Part shown: in pieces, positions 8,488 through 17,724 of the stretch | How the letters are laid out: every line of letters starts with the position of its first letter | Numbering within the stretch: position 1 is the stretch's first letter | From: an uncultured Gammaproteobacteria bacterium | GTDB taxonomy: Bacteria; Pseudomonadota; Gammaproteobacteria; Pseudomonadales; Pseudohongiellaceae | NCBI GenBank assembly: GCA_913031035.1 | Contig: CAJWGN010000006.1 | Coordinates: forward strand, 1 to 58,074 | Direction: 5' to 3' | DNA: 58,074 bases | Translations under genes and position numbers: made by a program | The notes under the pieces: model-generated | The model's input: only the letters and a program-made list of their open reading frames with translations | What the model was told of the DNA's origin: nothing | The model's database searches: none

Positions 8488-9192
8488 TTAGGCTCCAGGG
8501 CCGATAACATAACCGGTAAGTTGATATAAAGTTAGGATAATTCCACCACTCATTAGCAGTGTGTTGCTGACAGTAGAGAATCTTAGATAACTATCAAAAC
8601 GCCGCCAGTAGCTGAGCATAATTAATACGAAGCCAAGCGCGATAAACTGACCGACTTCTACCCCGATATTGAATGCTATTAAATTTTGCAGTAAGCCATC
8701 CCCACCGAAGCTAAACTCTTGTAATTTTGTGGCAAGCCCAAACCCGTGAAACAAGCCGAAGATAAGCACGGCAGCTCTAGTATCTGGTTGAGAGCCGGTC
8801 AGTCGTTTGAAACCCCCTAGGTTGTCAAAACCTTTGTACACAATAGAAAGACCAATGATCGCATCGATTAGAAAAGCATTCACTTGAATGTCGTTATATA
8901 CGCCGTATAAAAGAGTGAGGCTGTGACCTAGGGTAAATAAACTTACGTAGATCAAAACGTCTTTAATTCGATACAAGAAAAATATAACGCCGACTAGAAA
9001 TAGAAGGTGATCATATCCTGTCAGCATGTGCTTGGCCCCAATATAGAGGAAAGGCACAATCGCTCTGCCTTGGTTGTTGATAAGAAATTGCTGTGTGCTT
9101 TCGTCGACTCCGTGGGCAAACAAGGTCGCTGGCAATAAGCTTATTAAAGTAAGCCAGATTAGCTGTCTATAACGGGATATGGCAATGTGCAT
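8488..9192 (-). CDS. HupE/UreJ-family membrane protein
   Basis: A 234-residue polytopic membrane protein with a cleavable-looking signal sequence ending near LFAHG. Conserved histidine motifs are visible: AHGVDE at the mature N-terminus, GAKHMLTGYDHLLFL, LFTLGHSLTLL and IFGLFHGFGLA. These are typical of HupE/UreJ proteins, of which some members carry nickel. There is no urease or hydrogenase gene in the window, so nickel is not implied; zinc, copper or cobalt are alternatives. It forms an operon with the downstream anchored protein (one-base gap) and is preceded by the terminator of the upstream gene. Confidence 0.85.
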   Translation of the reverse strand: MHIAISRYRQLIWLTLISLLPATLFAHGVDESTQQFLINNQGRAIVPFLYIGAKHMLTGYDHLLFLVGVIFFLYRIKDVLIYVSLFTLGHSLTLLYGVYNDIQVNAFLIDAIIGLSIVYKGFDNLGGFKRLTGSQPDTRAAVLIFGLFHGFGLATKLQEFSFGGDGLLQNLIAFNIGVEVGQFIALGFVLIMLSYWRRFDSYLRFSTVSNTLLMSGGIILTLYQLTGYVIGPGA

Positions 9193-9375
9193 TTAATCTG
9201 TTCTCAAATTTTTCAGTGGCCGCAATAGAGGGTTGAAGATCCTTCGTTGGTGTGTCTGTATCCTGATATATCAGATGTGATACATAAGAAGGTCATAATG
9301 TCGGAGTAATTACTTTGACATCAGCGCTGTTCAGGCTGGGCGGCCAAGCCTTGCCCGTTTAAAAAACCCTACCAT

Positions 9376-9407
9376 AAAAAAGGGCGCAACCCAGTTGCGC
9401 CCTTTTT
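9376..9407 (-). terminator. Rho-independent terminator
   Basis: A 9-bp GC-rich stem (GGGCGCAAC / GTTGCGCCC, loop CCA) is flanked by an A-run at 9376-9381 and a T-run at 9403-9407, so it can act in both directions. It lies just after the stop of the leftward gene at 9434 and before the HupE-like gene. Confidence 0.9.
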
Positions 9408-9433
9408 AAAACTGCTGAGGTAGGTGTTTGTTA

Positions 9434-9973
9434 TTACTCAACTCGCTTCATCGTAGTGTAACGATGAGACATTAGTTTTCCACCACCCCAGTTTTCTGTG
9501 CGGGTTTCGTAAGTGTCCGCGTCGATAATTCTCATGTTACTGGCGTGCGCGTGATAATCCGCGTCTACATCCATGTTCGTGCCTTTGGTAAATTTAAAAT
9601 CAATAACACCTTCTTGGTCAGTACTTGCGAAAGTCATTGAAGGTTGATTTCCGATAGCGCAGTAATGCGTATGGATGAGCTCGTTCTTGCCATCTTGATG
9701 ATACATGCTGATCATTTCTGACGGGGTTCCAGCGGCAAACGTTTGCATCACCGAAGAATTTCCGATGTTCTTAAATGAAACTGTAGTGGCTGATACTGAA
9801 GCGGCTTCTCTGTCTTGGCCCAACTGAACAACTTGCGCTTCGCCAGCCCAGGTCCCTTCAAGTTTCAACATTGTTTGAAATGCTTCGTCTGGAGAGAATC
9901 CTTCGCCAGCGAGAGCTGTTGTGCTAAGCAATAGGGCGGCTGTGGAAAGTGCAGCAATCTTTATTCTTTTCAT
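9434..9973 (-). CDS. Secreted DUF1579-like protein
   Basis: 179 residues with a typical signal peptide (MKRIKIAALSTAALLLSTTALA-GE) and an AAGGA ribosome binding site 7 bases upstream. The mature protein reads LEGTWAGEA, then FKNIGNSSVMQTF, a stretch around MISMYHQDGKNELIHTHYC, and MSHRYTTMKRV at the end. This resembles the DUF1579/lipocalin-like group, which opens with LxGxW and has a MxMYHxDGxxLxxTHYC segment. The family is small and periplasmic, with no known catalytic role. The gene stands alone and is followed by a strong terminator. Confidence 0.75.
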   Translation of the reverse strand: MKRIKIAALSTAALLLSTTALAGEGFSPDEAFQTMLKLEGTWAGEAQVVQLGQDREAASVSATTVSFKNIGNSSVMQTFAAGTPSEMISMYHQDGKNELIHTHYCAIGNQPSMTFASTDQEGVIDFKFTKGTNMDVDADYHAHASNMRIIDADTYETRTENWGGGKLMSHRYTTMKRVE

Positions 9974-10183
9974 TAGTCAGTCCTTGGTCGTTAAGTGTTA
10001 CCCGAGACTATTATGGGTATTAGGGGTTGTCAACTGGAAGTTCTAGAGGAAAATTGCCACATAAAAGGCTGCCAGAGCCCACTTTTATAGAGCGTCCGTT
10101 CGATATGGTGTTGGAAAAAACAGCTGGTCCTACCACCGGTGCCGTTTGGCTTGTTCTGCAAGGAATGAGCGACTATTTGCCTA

Positions 10184-12268
10184 GTGCGCTATGACTTCGA
10201 CTTAGGCTACCATTGGCGCTGCCATTCGCCGATTAAAAAAATATCACTATGGATCTATGCTTTGTTAGTCGCCTTTAGAAATAGTCACGAAAATGAAAAA
10301 TGCTCGGCCACAAAATTGCAGCTAGGATCGGTGCACTATTTTTGTGCGTTCGTGGTGTGCTTTTCCAGTTTTGGCAATGTGTGGGCCCAAGAGGAAGCTG
10401 GCGCCGAGGCGGTTGAAGAAATCGTCATCACGTCGACCCGCAGCCGTCGCAGTTTTTCTCAACAGCCCACTCGTGTCGAAGTGCTAGGTGCTGAGGAGAT
10501 CAACGAAAAGGTTAACATGAAGCCAGGTAGCATCCGTATGCTGCTCAATGAAAGCACTGGTATCTATGTGCAACAAACCTCGGCGACTAGCTTTAACTCC
10601 AGCATTCGAATTCAAGGGTTGGATGGGAAGTACACCCAGCTTTTGCGTGATGGAATGCCCGTCTACGGTGGTTTTTCTGGTGGATTAAGTCTTTTGCAAA
10701 TTGCCCCTTTAGATTTGCAACAAGTAGAACTTGTGAAAGGTGCTAGCTCAACTCTTTTCGGGGGCGGCGCTATCGCGGGGCTGGTTAACCTCATTAGCAA
10801 AACCCCAGGATCAGAGCCGGAGCGTTCTATTGTGCTCAACGGCACTTCCGCAGGCGGGGTGGATGCCAGTGGATTTCTCTCAGGAATGAACAATGGAATC
10901 GGGGCGACGTTGTTTACCTCGATCAATCACAGCGCAGCCTATGATCCTGCTGATAATGGCTTCAGCGCGATTCCTGAATTTGAGCGAGTTACGTTTAATC
11001 CTCGCGTGTTTGTGGAAGGAGATAACAGCGACTTTAGTTTTGGAGTGAGTGCTATTATCGAGGATCGACTCGGTGGAAGCATGGATTACATAGCCGATAG
11101 CAATAATCAGCCGGCGTATTTCGAGGACAGTGATACAACGCGCCTTGCCACTCAATTTGAATACAACTATCACCTGCGCTCGGGCAATGAGTTAGTCCTA
11201 CGTAATAGCGTCAATTATTTCGATAGAAATTTGGAAATCCCTGATTTCCGTTTTTCTGGGACTCAAGTTTCAAGTTTTAGTGAAGCTCACATACTTGCGC
11301 CAGCAGGCACGGTAGAGTGGATTGCAGGTCTAAATCTCTGGACTGAGGATTTTGATCAGGAGGGCGGAGTCAAGGCACTTGCTCACGACTTTAGCAGCCG
11401 TACGCTGGGGACTTTTGTCCAAGGCACCATTTCATTGGGCGATGATGTGATTTTAGAAAGCGGTTTAAGAGTTGACCACACCTCTAACTATGGCAGTTTT
11501 ATTCTGCCAAGAATCTCCCTGCTATTTACTCCATCCTCAAAGACAACTATCCGAGTAGGCGGTGGTTTAGGGTATAAAGAGCCAACACCGTTTACAGAGG
11601 CCGCCGAAATGCTGCAATTTAAGGGCGTTCTCCCACTGGAATCGAGTAATCTAAACGCCGAACGCTCGGCCGGGCTTAATGTTGATATAAATCGTGCGTT
11701 CCAGATTAGCAATGATCTGTCTTTTAATATCAATTGGCTTTTGTTCTACACTAGGGTCGACGATCCTCTAAGTTTGATTGAGCGGGGAGAAAGTCAATTT
11801 GTTTACCAACAAATAAATGATTATCTAGATACTAGCGGAACTGAAGTGAATTCTGTGTGGCGCTGGAAAAATCTTAAGTATTTTCTCGGCTATACTCTTG
11901 CAGACGTCACCGAACATCGAGATGACGGTAGTTTCGATTCTCCGTTGATTCCAAAAGAGCGAGTTAACTCGGTCTTGGTTTACGAGGTTGAAGATGACTT
12001 AAGAGTAGGATTAGAAGCCTACTATTTTAGTTCTCAAAAACTTAACGATGGCAGTAGAAGCCGAGACTATTGGATATTTGGATTGATGATGGAAAAAATA
12101 TTTAATGATGACTTTTCCTTTTTTCTAAATTTTGAAAATTTCACTGATACCCGCCAGACTCGATTTGATCCACTATTCACAGGCTCTCTTGCTGACCCGA
12201 TATTTAGTGACATCTATGCGCCTCTCGATGGGTTTGTGGTGAACGGGGGGGTCAAATTAAATTTCTAG
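10184..12268 (+). CDS. TonB-dependent outer-membrane receptor
   Basis: An outer-membrane transporter. A signal-like hydrophobic stretch ends at NVWAQ (residues about 50-69), followed by a TonB box EEIVITSTR and a plug domain with SIRIQGLDGKYTQLLRDGMPV and VELVKGASSTLFGGGAIAGLVNLISKTP. A long beta-barrel ends in a terminal phenylalanine (VNGGVKLNF). The size (about 625 mature residues) fits small TonB receptors of the BtuB/FecA type. The true start is unclear: the first 45 residues do not look like a leader, and a GTG at 10331 or TTG at 10316 would give a normal signal peptide, though neither has an ideal ribosome binding site. The substrate is not predictable from sequence. Confidence 0.88.
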   Translation: MRYDFDLGYHWRCHSPIKKISLWIYALLVAFRNSHENEKCSATKLQLGSVHYFCAFVVCFSSFGNVWAQEEAGAEAVEEIVITSTRSRRSFSQQPTRVEVLGAEEINEKVNMKPGSIRMLLNESTGIYVQQTSATSFNSSIRIQGLDGKYTQLLRDGMPVYGGFSGGLSLLQIAPLDLQQVELVKGASSTLFGGGAIAGLVNLISKTPGSEPERSIVLNGTSAGGVDASGFLSGMNNGIGATLFTSINHSAAYDPADNGFSAIPEFERVTFNPRVFVEGDNSDFSFGVSAIIEDRLGGSMDYIADSNNQPAYFEDSDTTRLATQFEYNYHLRSGNELVLRNSVNYFDRNLEIPDFRFSGTQVSSFSEAHILAPAGTVEWIAGLNLWTEDFDQEGGVKALAHDFSSRTLGTFVQGTISLGDDVILESGLRVDHTSNYGSFILPRISLLFTPSSKTTIRVGGGLGYKEPTPFTEAAEMLQFKGVLPLESSNLNAERSAGLNVDINRAFQISNDLSFNINWLLFYTRVDDPLSLIERGESQFVYQQINDYLDTSGTEVNSVWRWKNLKYFLGYTLADVTEHRDDGSFDSPLIPKERVNSVLVYEVEDDLRVGLEAYYFSSQKLNDGSRSRDYWIFGLMMEKIFNDDFSFFLNFENFTDTRQTRFDPLFTGSLADPIFSDIYAPLDGFVVNGGVKLNF

Positions 12269-12483
12269 ATACGCAGCCTACGCCATAGCGGGCCGAGGAC
12301 TGATATGGTTGCAGGTTAGTTCGTATTTGGGTTTTGCTTAGCGTAGTCATCCTTTTCACATTTTACGGCCCTGCAAATAAAAGCTACTAAAATATTTAGT
12401 GAAGATTCAGTAAAGTTACCGTTAACGCGATCGACAGAGCCGCCGATAAAAATCGGCTAACAAAAATAAATCTGGACGGCAAT

Positions 12484-13884
12484 ATGAAAACAAAAATTGT
12501 AAAGGCTGTAGTCTTGCTAGCGCTAGTCACGGTTGGTTATTCAGTGTTCGGTCAGCGCATTATACCGGAGAGCGATGAGGAGTTGCTCTATGAAATATAT
12601 AAGGAGCTAATAGAAACCAAAACCACGCGAGAGGAAGAAAACAATACTATCGCGGTAGAGGGAATGGCAGCATGGCTACAAGCCGCTGGTTTTTCTGAAG
12701 AAGATATTTACATTGGCGGTCCACTTGCTCATAAAGGCAACCTAGTAGCGCGCTACCGCGGCGCTGGCGATGCTGCCCCCATTATTTTAATGGCCCACAT
12801 CGATGTGGTGACTGCGGAGCGCGCTGACTGGAATCTGGATCCTTTCATTCTTAACGAAGATGAGGACTATTATTACGGGCGGGGCACAATTGATGATAAA
12901 GCCATGGCTGCTATTTTTGTGGCTAATCTTATTCGCTATAAACGCGAAGGTTATCAGCCGAACAGAGACATAGTCGTAGTACTAACGTCTGATGAAGAAA
13001 GTGGTGGAAACAACGGAATCACATGGTTGTTAGAGAATCATCCCGGCATGCTCGAAGGAGCTCTGGCAATAAACGAAGGAGGCTATGGGATGTTGCAAGA
13101 TGGGCAGCCTTTGGCTAATACAATTCAAATTGCCGAAAAGATCTTCGCAAGTTTCTCGGTGACGGCGAAAAACCAAGGGGGACATTCATCGCTGCCAAGG
13201 GAGGATAATGCGATTTATGATCTAGCCGAGGCGTTGCTGAAAATCAAAGCTTTTAAATTTCCGATAGATGTTAACGATGTGATGCGAGTGAGCTATCAGC
13301 GTCAGGCTGAAATTAATACTGGCCAACGGTCGGCAGATTTTCTTGCTCTTTTACAGGACCCTATTCCTGACGATTCCCTTAACAGACTGAGTCAGGAAGC
13401 GGCAATCAACGCGCAGCTTCGAACCACCGCTGTGCCAACGCTGCTCGACGGAGGTCATGCATCTAATGCGCTACCACAGACTGCGACCGCGACGGTTAAC
13501 GTGAGAATGATGCCCGGATCTGACCCTCAGGATGTCTTAAGAACCCTTATTCAGGTCGTTAATAATTCGGATCTAGAAGTGCTCTATCAAGGGGGCGGAT
13601 CGTCGTCTGATCCTTCTCCGTTAACGGAAGAGATAATGTCCGTAGTTGAATCTGTAACCGAAGAAATGTGGCCGGGTGTCACCGTTATTCCTACAATGTC
13701 TACGGGTGCGACTGATGGCGCGAAAATGCGTAACGCTGGAATTCCTACTTACGGTGTGTCAGGTCTTTTTGTTGATCGCAACGACATGCGAATTCATGGC
13801 CAAGATGAGCGGCTGTTGAAAGAGTCGCTTTATGGAGGCTATCGTTTTCTTTATAGAATTGCTCAAGAGCTTTCGGCTAACTAG
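12484..13884 (+). CDS. Exported M20 metallopeptidase
   Basis: A 466-residue exported dipeptidase or carboxypeptidase-like enzyme. A signal peptide (residues 1-23) is followed by the M20 catalytic domain: LMAHIDVV (H105, D107), GRGTIDDK (D137, shared zinc ligand), SDEESGG (catalytic Glu171, ligand Glu172), and late ligands around INEGG and the C-terminal VDRNDMRIHGQDERL (His). A dimerisation domain with NQGGHSSLP lies between. Length and motif order are those of intact M20/M25/M40 enzymes. It follows the TonB-dependent receptor by about 215 bases on the same strand; joint use of a peptide-like substrate is possible but unproven. Confidence 0.92.
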   Translation: MKTKIVKAVVLLALVTVGYSVFGQRIIPESDEELLYEIYKELIETKTTREEENNTIAVEGMAAWLQAAGFSEEDIYIGGPLAHKGNLVARYRGAGDAAPIILMAHIDVVTAERADWNLDPFILNEDEDYYYGRGTIDDKAMAAIFVANLIRYKREGYQPNRDIVVVLTSDEESGGNNGITWLLENHPGMLEGALAINEGGYGMLQDGQPLANTIQIAEKIFASFSVTAKNQGGHSSLPREDNAIYDLAEALLKIKAFKFPIDVNDVMRVSYQRQAEINTGQRSADFLALLQDPIPDDSLNRLSQEAAINAQLRTTAVPTLLDGGHASNALPQTATATVNVRMMPGSDPQDVLRTLIQVVNNSDLEVLYQGGGSSSDPSPLTEEIMSVVESVTEEMWPGVTVIPTMSTGATDGAKMRNAGIPTYGVSGLFVDRNDMRIHGQDERLLKESLYGGYRFLYRIAQELSAN

Positions 13885-14608
13885 GTGAGCATTTAGTGAA
13901 TAGCTCAGTATTTTAAACGCTAATGTGAAACGTCCAGTTGCCTTGGACTTTCCCGGCTCTGGTTTTTTGAATAAGCCGCTGGATGGATTCTCCAATATAG
14001 TGCAGGGTGGCGCGAGGCTACTGGACTACTTTTTAAAAGGAGTTGTTAACGTTAGTGATTTTTTCTCATTGGCTCATCACAGGGAGTTAGTATTAGTCTC
14101 CTGTTTCTAGGACCCTATTTAGATAAGTCGAGCCCCGGATGCCACCTTAACTATCGCTTTCTGATAAGCGGTGGCATGCTCTTGCCTTTGGCAAATTCTT
14201 TGCGATTTCAGCAAGGTTTGCATGATTCGGAAAAATGGCCTGCTAAGTACTATCAGCTCTATACGGACTCCTAACAATGTTTAGTTGAACTACTTAAATG
14301 ACCGCGAGGCAGGGGTTCATTTTGGATTTCGCCGACGGCTAGTCATCATCCTCGGCGGAAAAATCAGAGCAGTCGCTAAGACTGTAAGGATGGCATTGGC
14401 AGCCGAGGTGCCCGTCCGAGCATCAAAGAGTGAGTTTATGGGCAACGATGGCGGCGCTAGAGATGCGCAGGGTGGTATCTTCTTAGGACATTCTGAAGTG
14501 AGAAAGAGGGAGTTTTCTTGCTCCATCATTTACACGGCCGAAGGTTATTTGTCTCAATAAGCGGCAGGAATTTCTGATCTAGGCGTTAAGCTCAATGAGT
14601 TGAGAAAG
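13885..14608. other. Gene-poor gap, no supported gene
   Basis: Overlapping short open frames on both strands (for example 14285-14560 plus, 14317-14529 minus) have no ribosome binding sites or recognisable domains, and I do not call them. An inverted repeat ATGCCACC / GGTGGCAT spans 14139-14177, possibly a hairpin. Old remnants of a gene may be present but could not be identified. Confidence 0.35.
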
Positions 14609-14648
14609 ATGGTGGCTCCGGTTAACTTACTTTGCCGAGAGCCACCAT
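14609..14648 (-). terminator. Hairpin downstream of the FMN oxidase gene
   Basis: Perfect 10-bp arms (ATGGTGGCTC / GAGCCACCAT) are separated by 20 bases. It begins about ten bases after the stop codon of the leftward gene at 14659. In that direction the tail is only moderately T-rich, so termination is likely but not certain. Confidence 0.55.
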
Positions 14649-14658
14649 AGAAAATCTT

Positions 14659-15870
14659 CTAGTAGAGATCTAGGCCAAGTTTGCCGCGAGGCACTCTGTA
14701 GCCCGCATCTTGCACATAATCGGGACCAATTGAGGCTAAGGTTGGCGTGCCGCTGCCCCGCATAGTAATAAGCAGTTCGCGATTGAGTAAATCTAATACC
14801 CTCTCAACTCCAGCCTGGCCAAATGCCCCTAAGCCAAAGCAATAGGGCCTGCCGATGCCTACAGCTGACGCGCCCATCGCGAGGGCTTTGTAGATATCGG
14901 TGCCACGGCGAAATCCACCGTCAACAACAATAGGCACTCGGCCATTCACGGCGTTTACAATATCGGGTAGGCACTCAATCGTCCCTAGCCCCGTTTCAGT
15001 TGCGCGCCCGCCGTGGTTGGAAACCCAAATGCCGTCGGCTCCATGTTGCACTGCTAGAGCTGCGTCTGCGCCGACTTCGATGCCCTTAATTACGACATTC
15101 ATATTAGTGACTTCCTTCATGCGGCCAATAACATTCCAGGTCAGCTGTGAGCTGTTGAGTCCGACACCTTGCATATTAAACCCCTCAAGCATCGGTTTGG
15201 CTTGCCCTTGATGACAGGAGGAGCAGTTGCGATTGTCTTCGCGTGTTAAAAATTGGCTTGTTTCTGTGTTGCGTCCACCGGGCAAGTCGATGGTTAGGCA
15301 GACTGTAGTGCATCCCGCCGCCTCGGCTCTTTGCAGCATGGCAATGGTGAATTCCCAGCGCGTGGTTGGGTAAAGCTGGTGCCAGATAGGTGCGTCTCGC
15401 GCTTCAATCACATCCTCCACAGACGTTGAGGACTGAGTAGATAGGACCATGTGGTGACCCTTGGCTGCCGCCGCCCTAGCGCTCCCTAGCTCTGCATCCG
15501 CGTGATATGCCCCTTGGCTGCCCACCGGGCAAAGAAAAATCGGAGACTTCGCCTCAGAGCCCAAAACATTAACGGAAGTGTCAGTTTGACTAACGTCTAC
15601 GAGTCTTCTGGGCCTTATTTGGAAGCGAGAGAAACCAGCTCGGTTAGCTCTTAAGGTTAGGTCGCTGTCGACACCAGTTGCGAGATAGCCTAAATGGGCA
15701 GGAGGTATTTTCTCCCGAGCAATAGCTTCCATTTCAAATACGTTAATGACCTCCGAAGGGTCCTTTATGCGTTCACCAATTGTTTCCTCTACTTCCTGAG
15801 CGAAAGCTGAGTAATTGGTTAGCAGGGGGCTGGCTGCTAAAAATTTAAGAAACTCACGACGTTGGGCCAT
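14659..15870 (-). CDS. Tat-exported FMN-dependent alpha-hydroxyacid oxidase with a CXXCH motif
   Basis: A 403-residue flavoenzyme of the lactate/glycolate/mandelate oxidising family. The N-terminus has a twin-arginine leader (RREFLKF, residues 4-10). The catalytic set is present: Tyr167 in HQLYP, Lys262 in VIKGI, His286 and Arg289 in SNHGGR, and the FMN phosphate loop VVDGGFRRGTDIYKALAMGA. Unusually, the loop region between strands 4 and 5 carries RNCSSCHQ (Cys216-Cys219-His220), a canonical c-type haem attachment motif, although no cytochrome domain is present. Periplasmic location makes haem attachment possible. A strong GGAG site precedes the ATG. Electrons would probably go to a quinone or a cytochrome c. 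The substrate hydroxyacid is unknown. Confidence 0.9.
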   Translation of the reverse strand: MAQRREFLKFLAASPLLTNYSAFAQEVEETIGERIKDPSEVINVFEMEAIAREKIPPAHLGYLATGVDSDLTLRANRAGFSRFQIRPRRLVDVSQTDTSVNVLGSEAKSPIFLCPVGSQGAYHADAELGSARAAAAKGHHMVLSTQSSTSVEDVIEARDAPIWHQLYPTTRWEFTIAMLQRAEAAGCTTVCLTIDLPGGRNTETSQFLTREDNRNCSSCHQGQAKPMLEGFNMQGVGLNSSQLTWNVIGRMKEVTNMNVVIKGIEVGADAALAVQHGADGIWVSNHGGRATETGLGTIECLPDIVNAVNGRVPIVVDGGFRRGTDIYKALAMGASAVGIGRPYCFGLGAFGQAGVERVLDLLNRELLITMRGSGTPTLASIGPDYVQDAGYRVPRGKLGLDLY

Positions 15871-16247
15871 ACTGCTCTCCGATAAACCTGGTTGTTTACT
15901 CTAATTATAGTTTTTATTTAGGAGCACAAAGCTATCTTTATGACCGCAAAATGTCCAGTCAAAGGGGCGCATAATTTCGCTCTTTGAGCATAGCTTTGCC
16001 TTTTTTCGCCAGTGCACTGCCAATATTGGCATATTCATTGGATGCACACGGGGTTAAATCGGGTTACAGTTTGGGAAACTGTCAAAGCACGGTAACAGAA
16101 TAAATTGGTAAGGTTGTATTGACGGCAATTTTTCTGGTTTATGGATGGACTAACTTATTCACCGGAAACTCAAATCCTAGTGCTGGATAGACAGTATATT
16201 GCAAATTAAATCAATAGGTTTAAAACACTGAGATTGGGGGCAAGAGT
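15871..16247. other. Gene-free gap (divergent promoters)
   Basis: This gap lies between the divergent FMN oxidase and the 'GVW' family gene and must carry both promoters. No repeat or clear operator was seen. Confidence 0.4.
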
Positions 16248-17225
16248 ATGATGAAGCTATTTGGATATGCCATTTTATTGTCAATATCTGCGGGAGTCAC
16301 AGTTGCCACAGCCGCGCAGGACTATCAGCCGCCGAAAACATTCTTCGGGGTGCCTGATGTGCAAGGTGTTTGGACTTATCAAACCAGAACTTCTCTACAG
16401 CGTCCTGCGCTTTACGACGCATTGGAAATAGATAAAGAAACCATGTTGGCAAAGATGATTTCCACTGCCGAGTATAATGAGATTCTTGCCGAAACCGGTG
16501 CCGAAGGTCCGAGCGGTGGTGCGGTGGGAGCCTATAATGATTTTTGGTTTGCACCGGGTGATGCTTTGGCATTAATGAACGGAAAGTACCGCACCTCACT
16601 TATCGTGGATCCAGCTGATGGGCAGATTCCTTGGAAAGAAGGTGGCCAAGAATCTCGCCAGTTACAACGTGAACGTTTGTTGAAGAGCAACGAGCGAAGT
16701 GATGGCCCTGAAGGGAGGGGACTAGCTGACCGTTGCCTTGTAAGTTATGCATCCACAATGCCGTTTGTAAGCAGCTTCTATAATAACAATATGCAAATAG
16801 TGCAGTCGCCTAGCCATGTCATGTTGCTAGCTGAGATGGTACACAACGTTCGTGTTGTTCGCATTGATCAGGATTTTCGTGATCTGCCTTACCGGCAATG
16901 GTTGGGTGATTCCATTGGCTATTATGAAGAAGATACCTTAGTTGTCGTAACCAAGAACTTTAGCCCTTGGCAGATAAAGGAATACTTGATCTCTGAAAAT
17001 GTGATTTTAACCGAGCGCTTTACCCGAATGGCCAAGGACGAGATGCACTATTCTTTCACCATCGAGGACCCCGAACTCTATACCCAAGCATGGACAGCAG
17101 AGATGCCCATGAAAACACTTGATGATCAGTTGTATGAATACGCCTGTCATGAGGGTAATTATTCTTTGCCTGCGATTTTAGCTGGAGCGCGCCGTAAGGA
17201 AGCAGACGCGGCTACTAATCAGTAA
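16248..17225 (+). CDS. Exported 'GVW' family protein, unknown function (paralogue of 46918-47922)
   Basis: 325 residues with a signal peptide (…TVATAAQDY) and a VPDVQGVWTY opening. Landmarks in order are NDFWFAPGD, GKYRTSLIVDP, ADRCLVSY, YNNNMQIVQSP, EMVHNVRVVRID, WLGDSIGYYEEDTLVVVTKNF, LTERFTRMAKDEMHYSF and the closing YEYACHEGNYSLPAILAGAR. The paralogue at 46918 carries the same blocks in the same order. The family recurs in gammaproteobacteria and acidobacteria, but I know of no assigned activity. It ends at a strong terminator and appears to be a single-gene unit. Confidence 0.8.
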   Translation: MMKLFGYAILLSISAGVTVATAAQDYQPPKTFFGVPDVQGVWTYQTRTSLQRPALYDALEIDKETMLAKMISTAEYNEILAETGAEGPSGGAVGAYNDFWFAPGDALALMNGKYRTSLIVDPADGQIPWKEGGQESRQLQRERLLKSNERSDGPEGRGLADRCLVSYASTMPFVSSFYNNNMQIVQSPSHVMLLAEMVHNVRVVRIDQDFRDLPYRQWLGDSIGYYEEDTLVVVTKNFSPWQIKEYLISENVILTERFTRMAKDEMHYSFTIEDPELYTQAWTAEMPMKTLDDQLYEYACHEGNYSLPAILAGARRKEADAATNQ

Positions 17226-17241
17226 ATTAATTCTGCGCCGC

Positions 17242-17268
17242 AAAAAAGGGGCCAGCAGGCCCCTTTTT
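17242..17268 (+). terminator. Rho-independent terminator
   Basis: A 6-bp stem (GGGGCC / GGCCCC, loop AGCA) follows an A-run and precedes TTTTT. It lies 17 bases after the stop of the gene at 16248-17225. Confidence 0.9.
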
Positions 17269-17724
17269 AATTATCGCGTGTGATATTGGTCCCCGAGAAA
17301 GACCCCTTTAGAAAGCCCTTAGGAAAAGCCCTTGTAAAAGCTCTCTAAATAAGACCAAACCTCTTAAGCTAAGATAAGACTCACTTCGCCGAAATCTCAA
17401 TTAATGTGCCTAATTGGCAGCTCTAGCCGAAGGCGAAGGAAAGATGTTTTGACGGGAAAAAGTCCCGCGATAGAAAGGCTGCCAACTTTCGTTATGGCAA
17501 TAGGCAATGAAAAACACGTAGATGTGCCACCTGCAGACCTTTTCCCATGGTCTAACCTTTAGCTCATTGGCAATGCCTGCGAAAGGACTAAATCCTTGTC
17601 TTGTAACGTTCAAAATGCTGGACAACTGGCCACACGGGGGATACCTTTTGCGTGTCCTGTGGGCAGCTGCGAGCTTACTACTCAATTCTGTTCACGTTGT
17701 TAACACTCTGCACGGGAGATAAAT
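17269..17724. other. Gene-free gap
   Basis: Only overlapping short open frames without ribosome binding sites are present. The stretch 17287-17345 has loosely repeated AAAGCCCTT-type words. The promoter of the FAH-like gene must lie here. Confidence 0.4.

Noticed and set aside
14285..14560. Opposed open frames of 91 and 70 codons
   Set aside because: No ribosome binding site, no recognisable domain, and mutual overlap. Could be an old remnant but cannot be supported.
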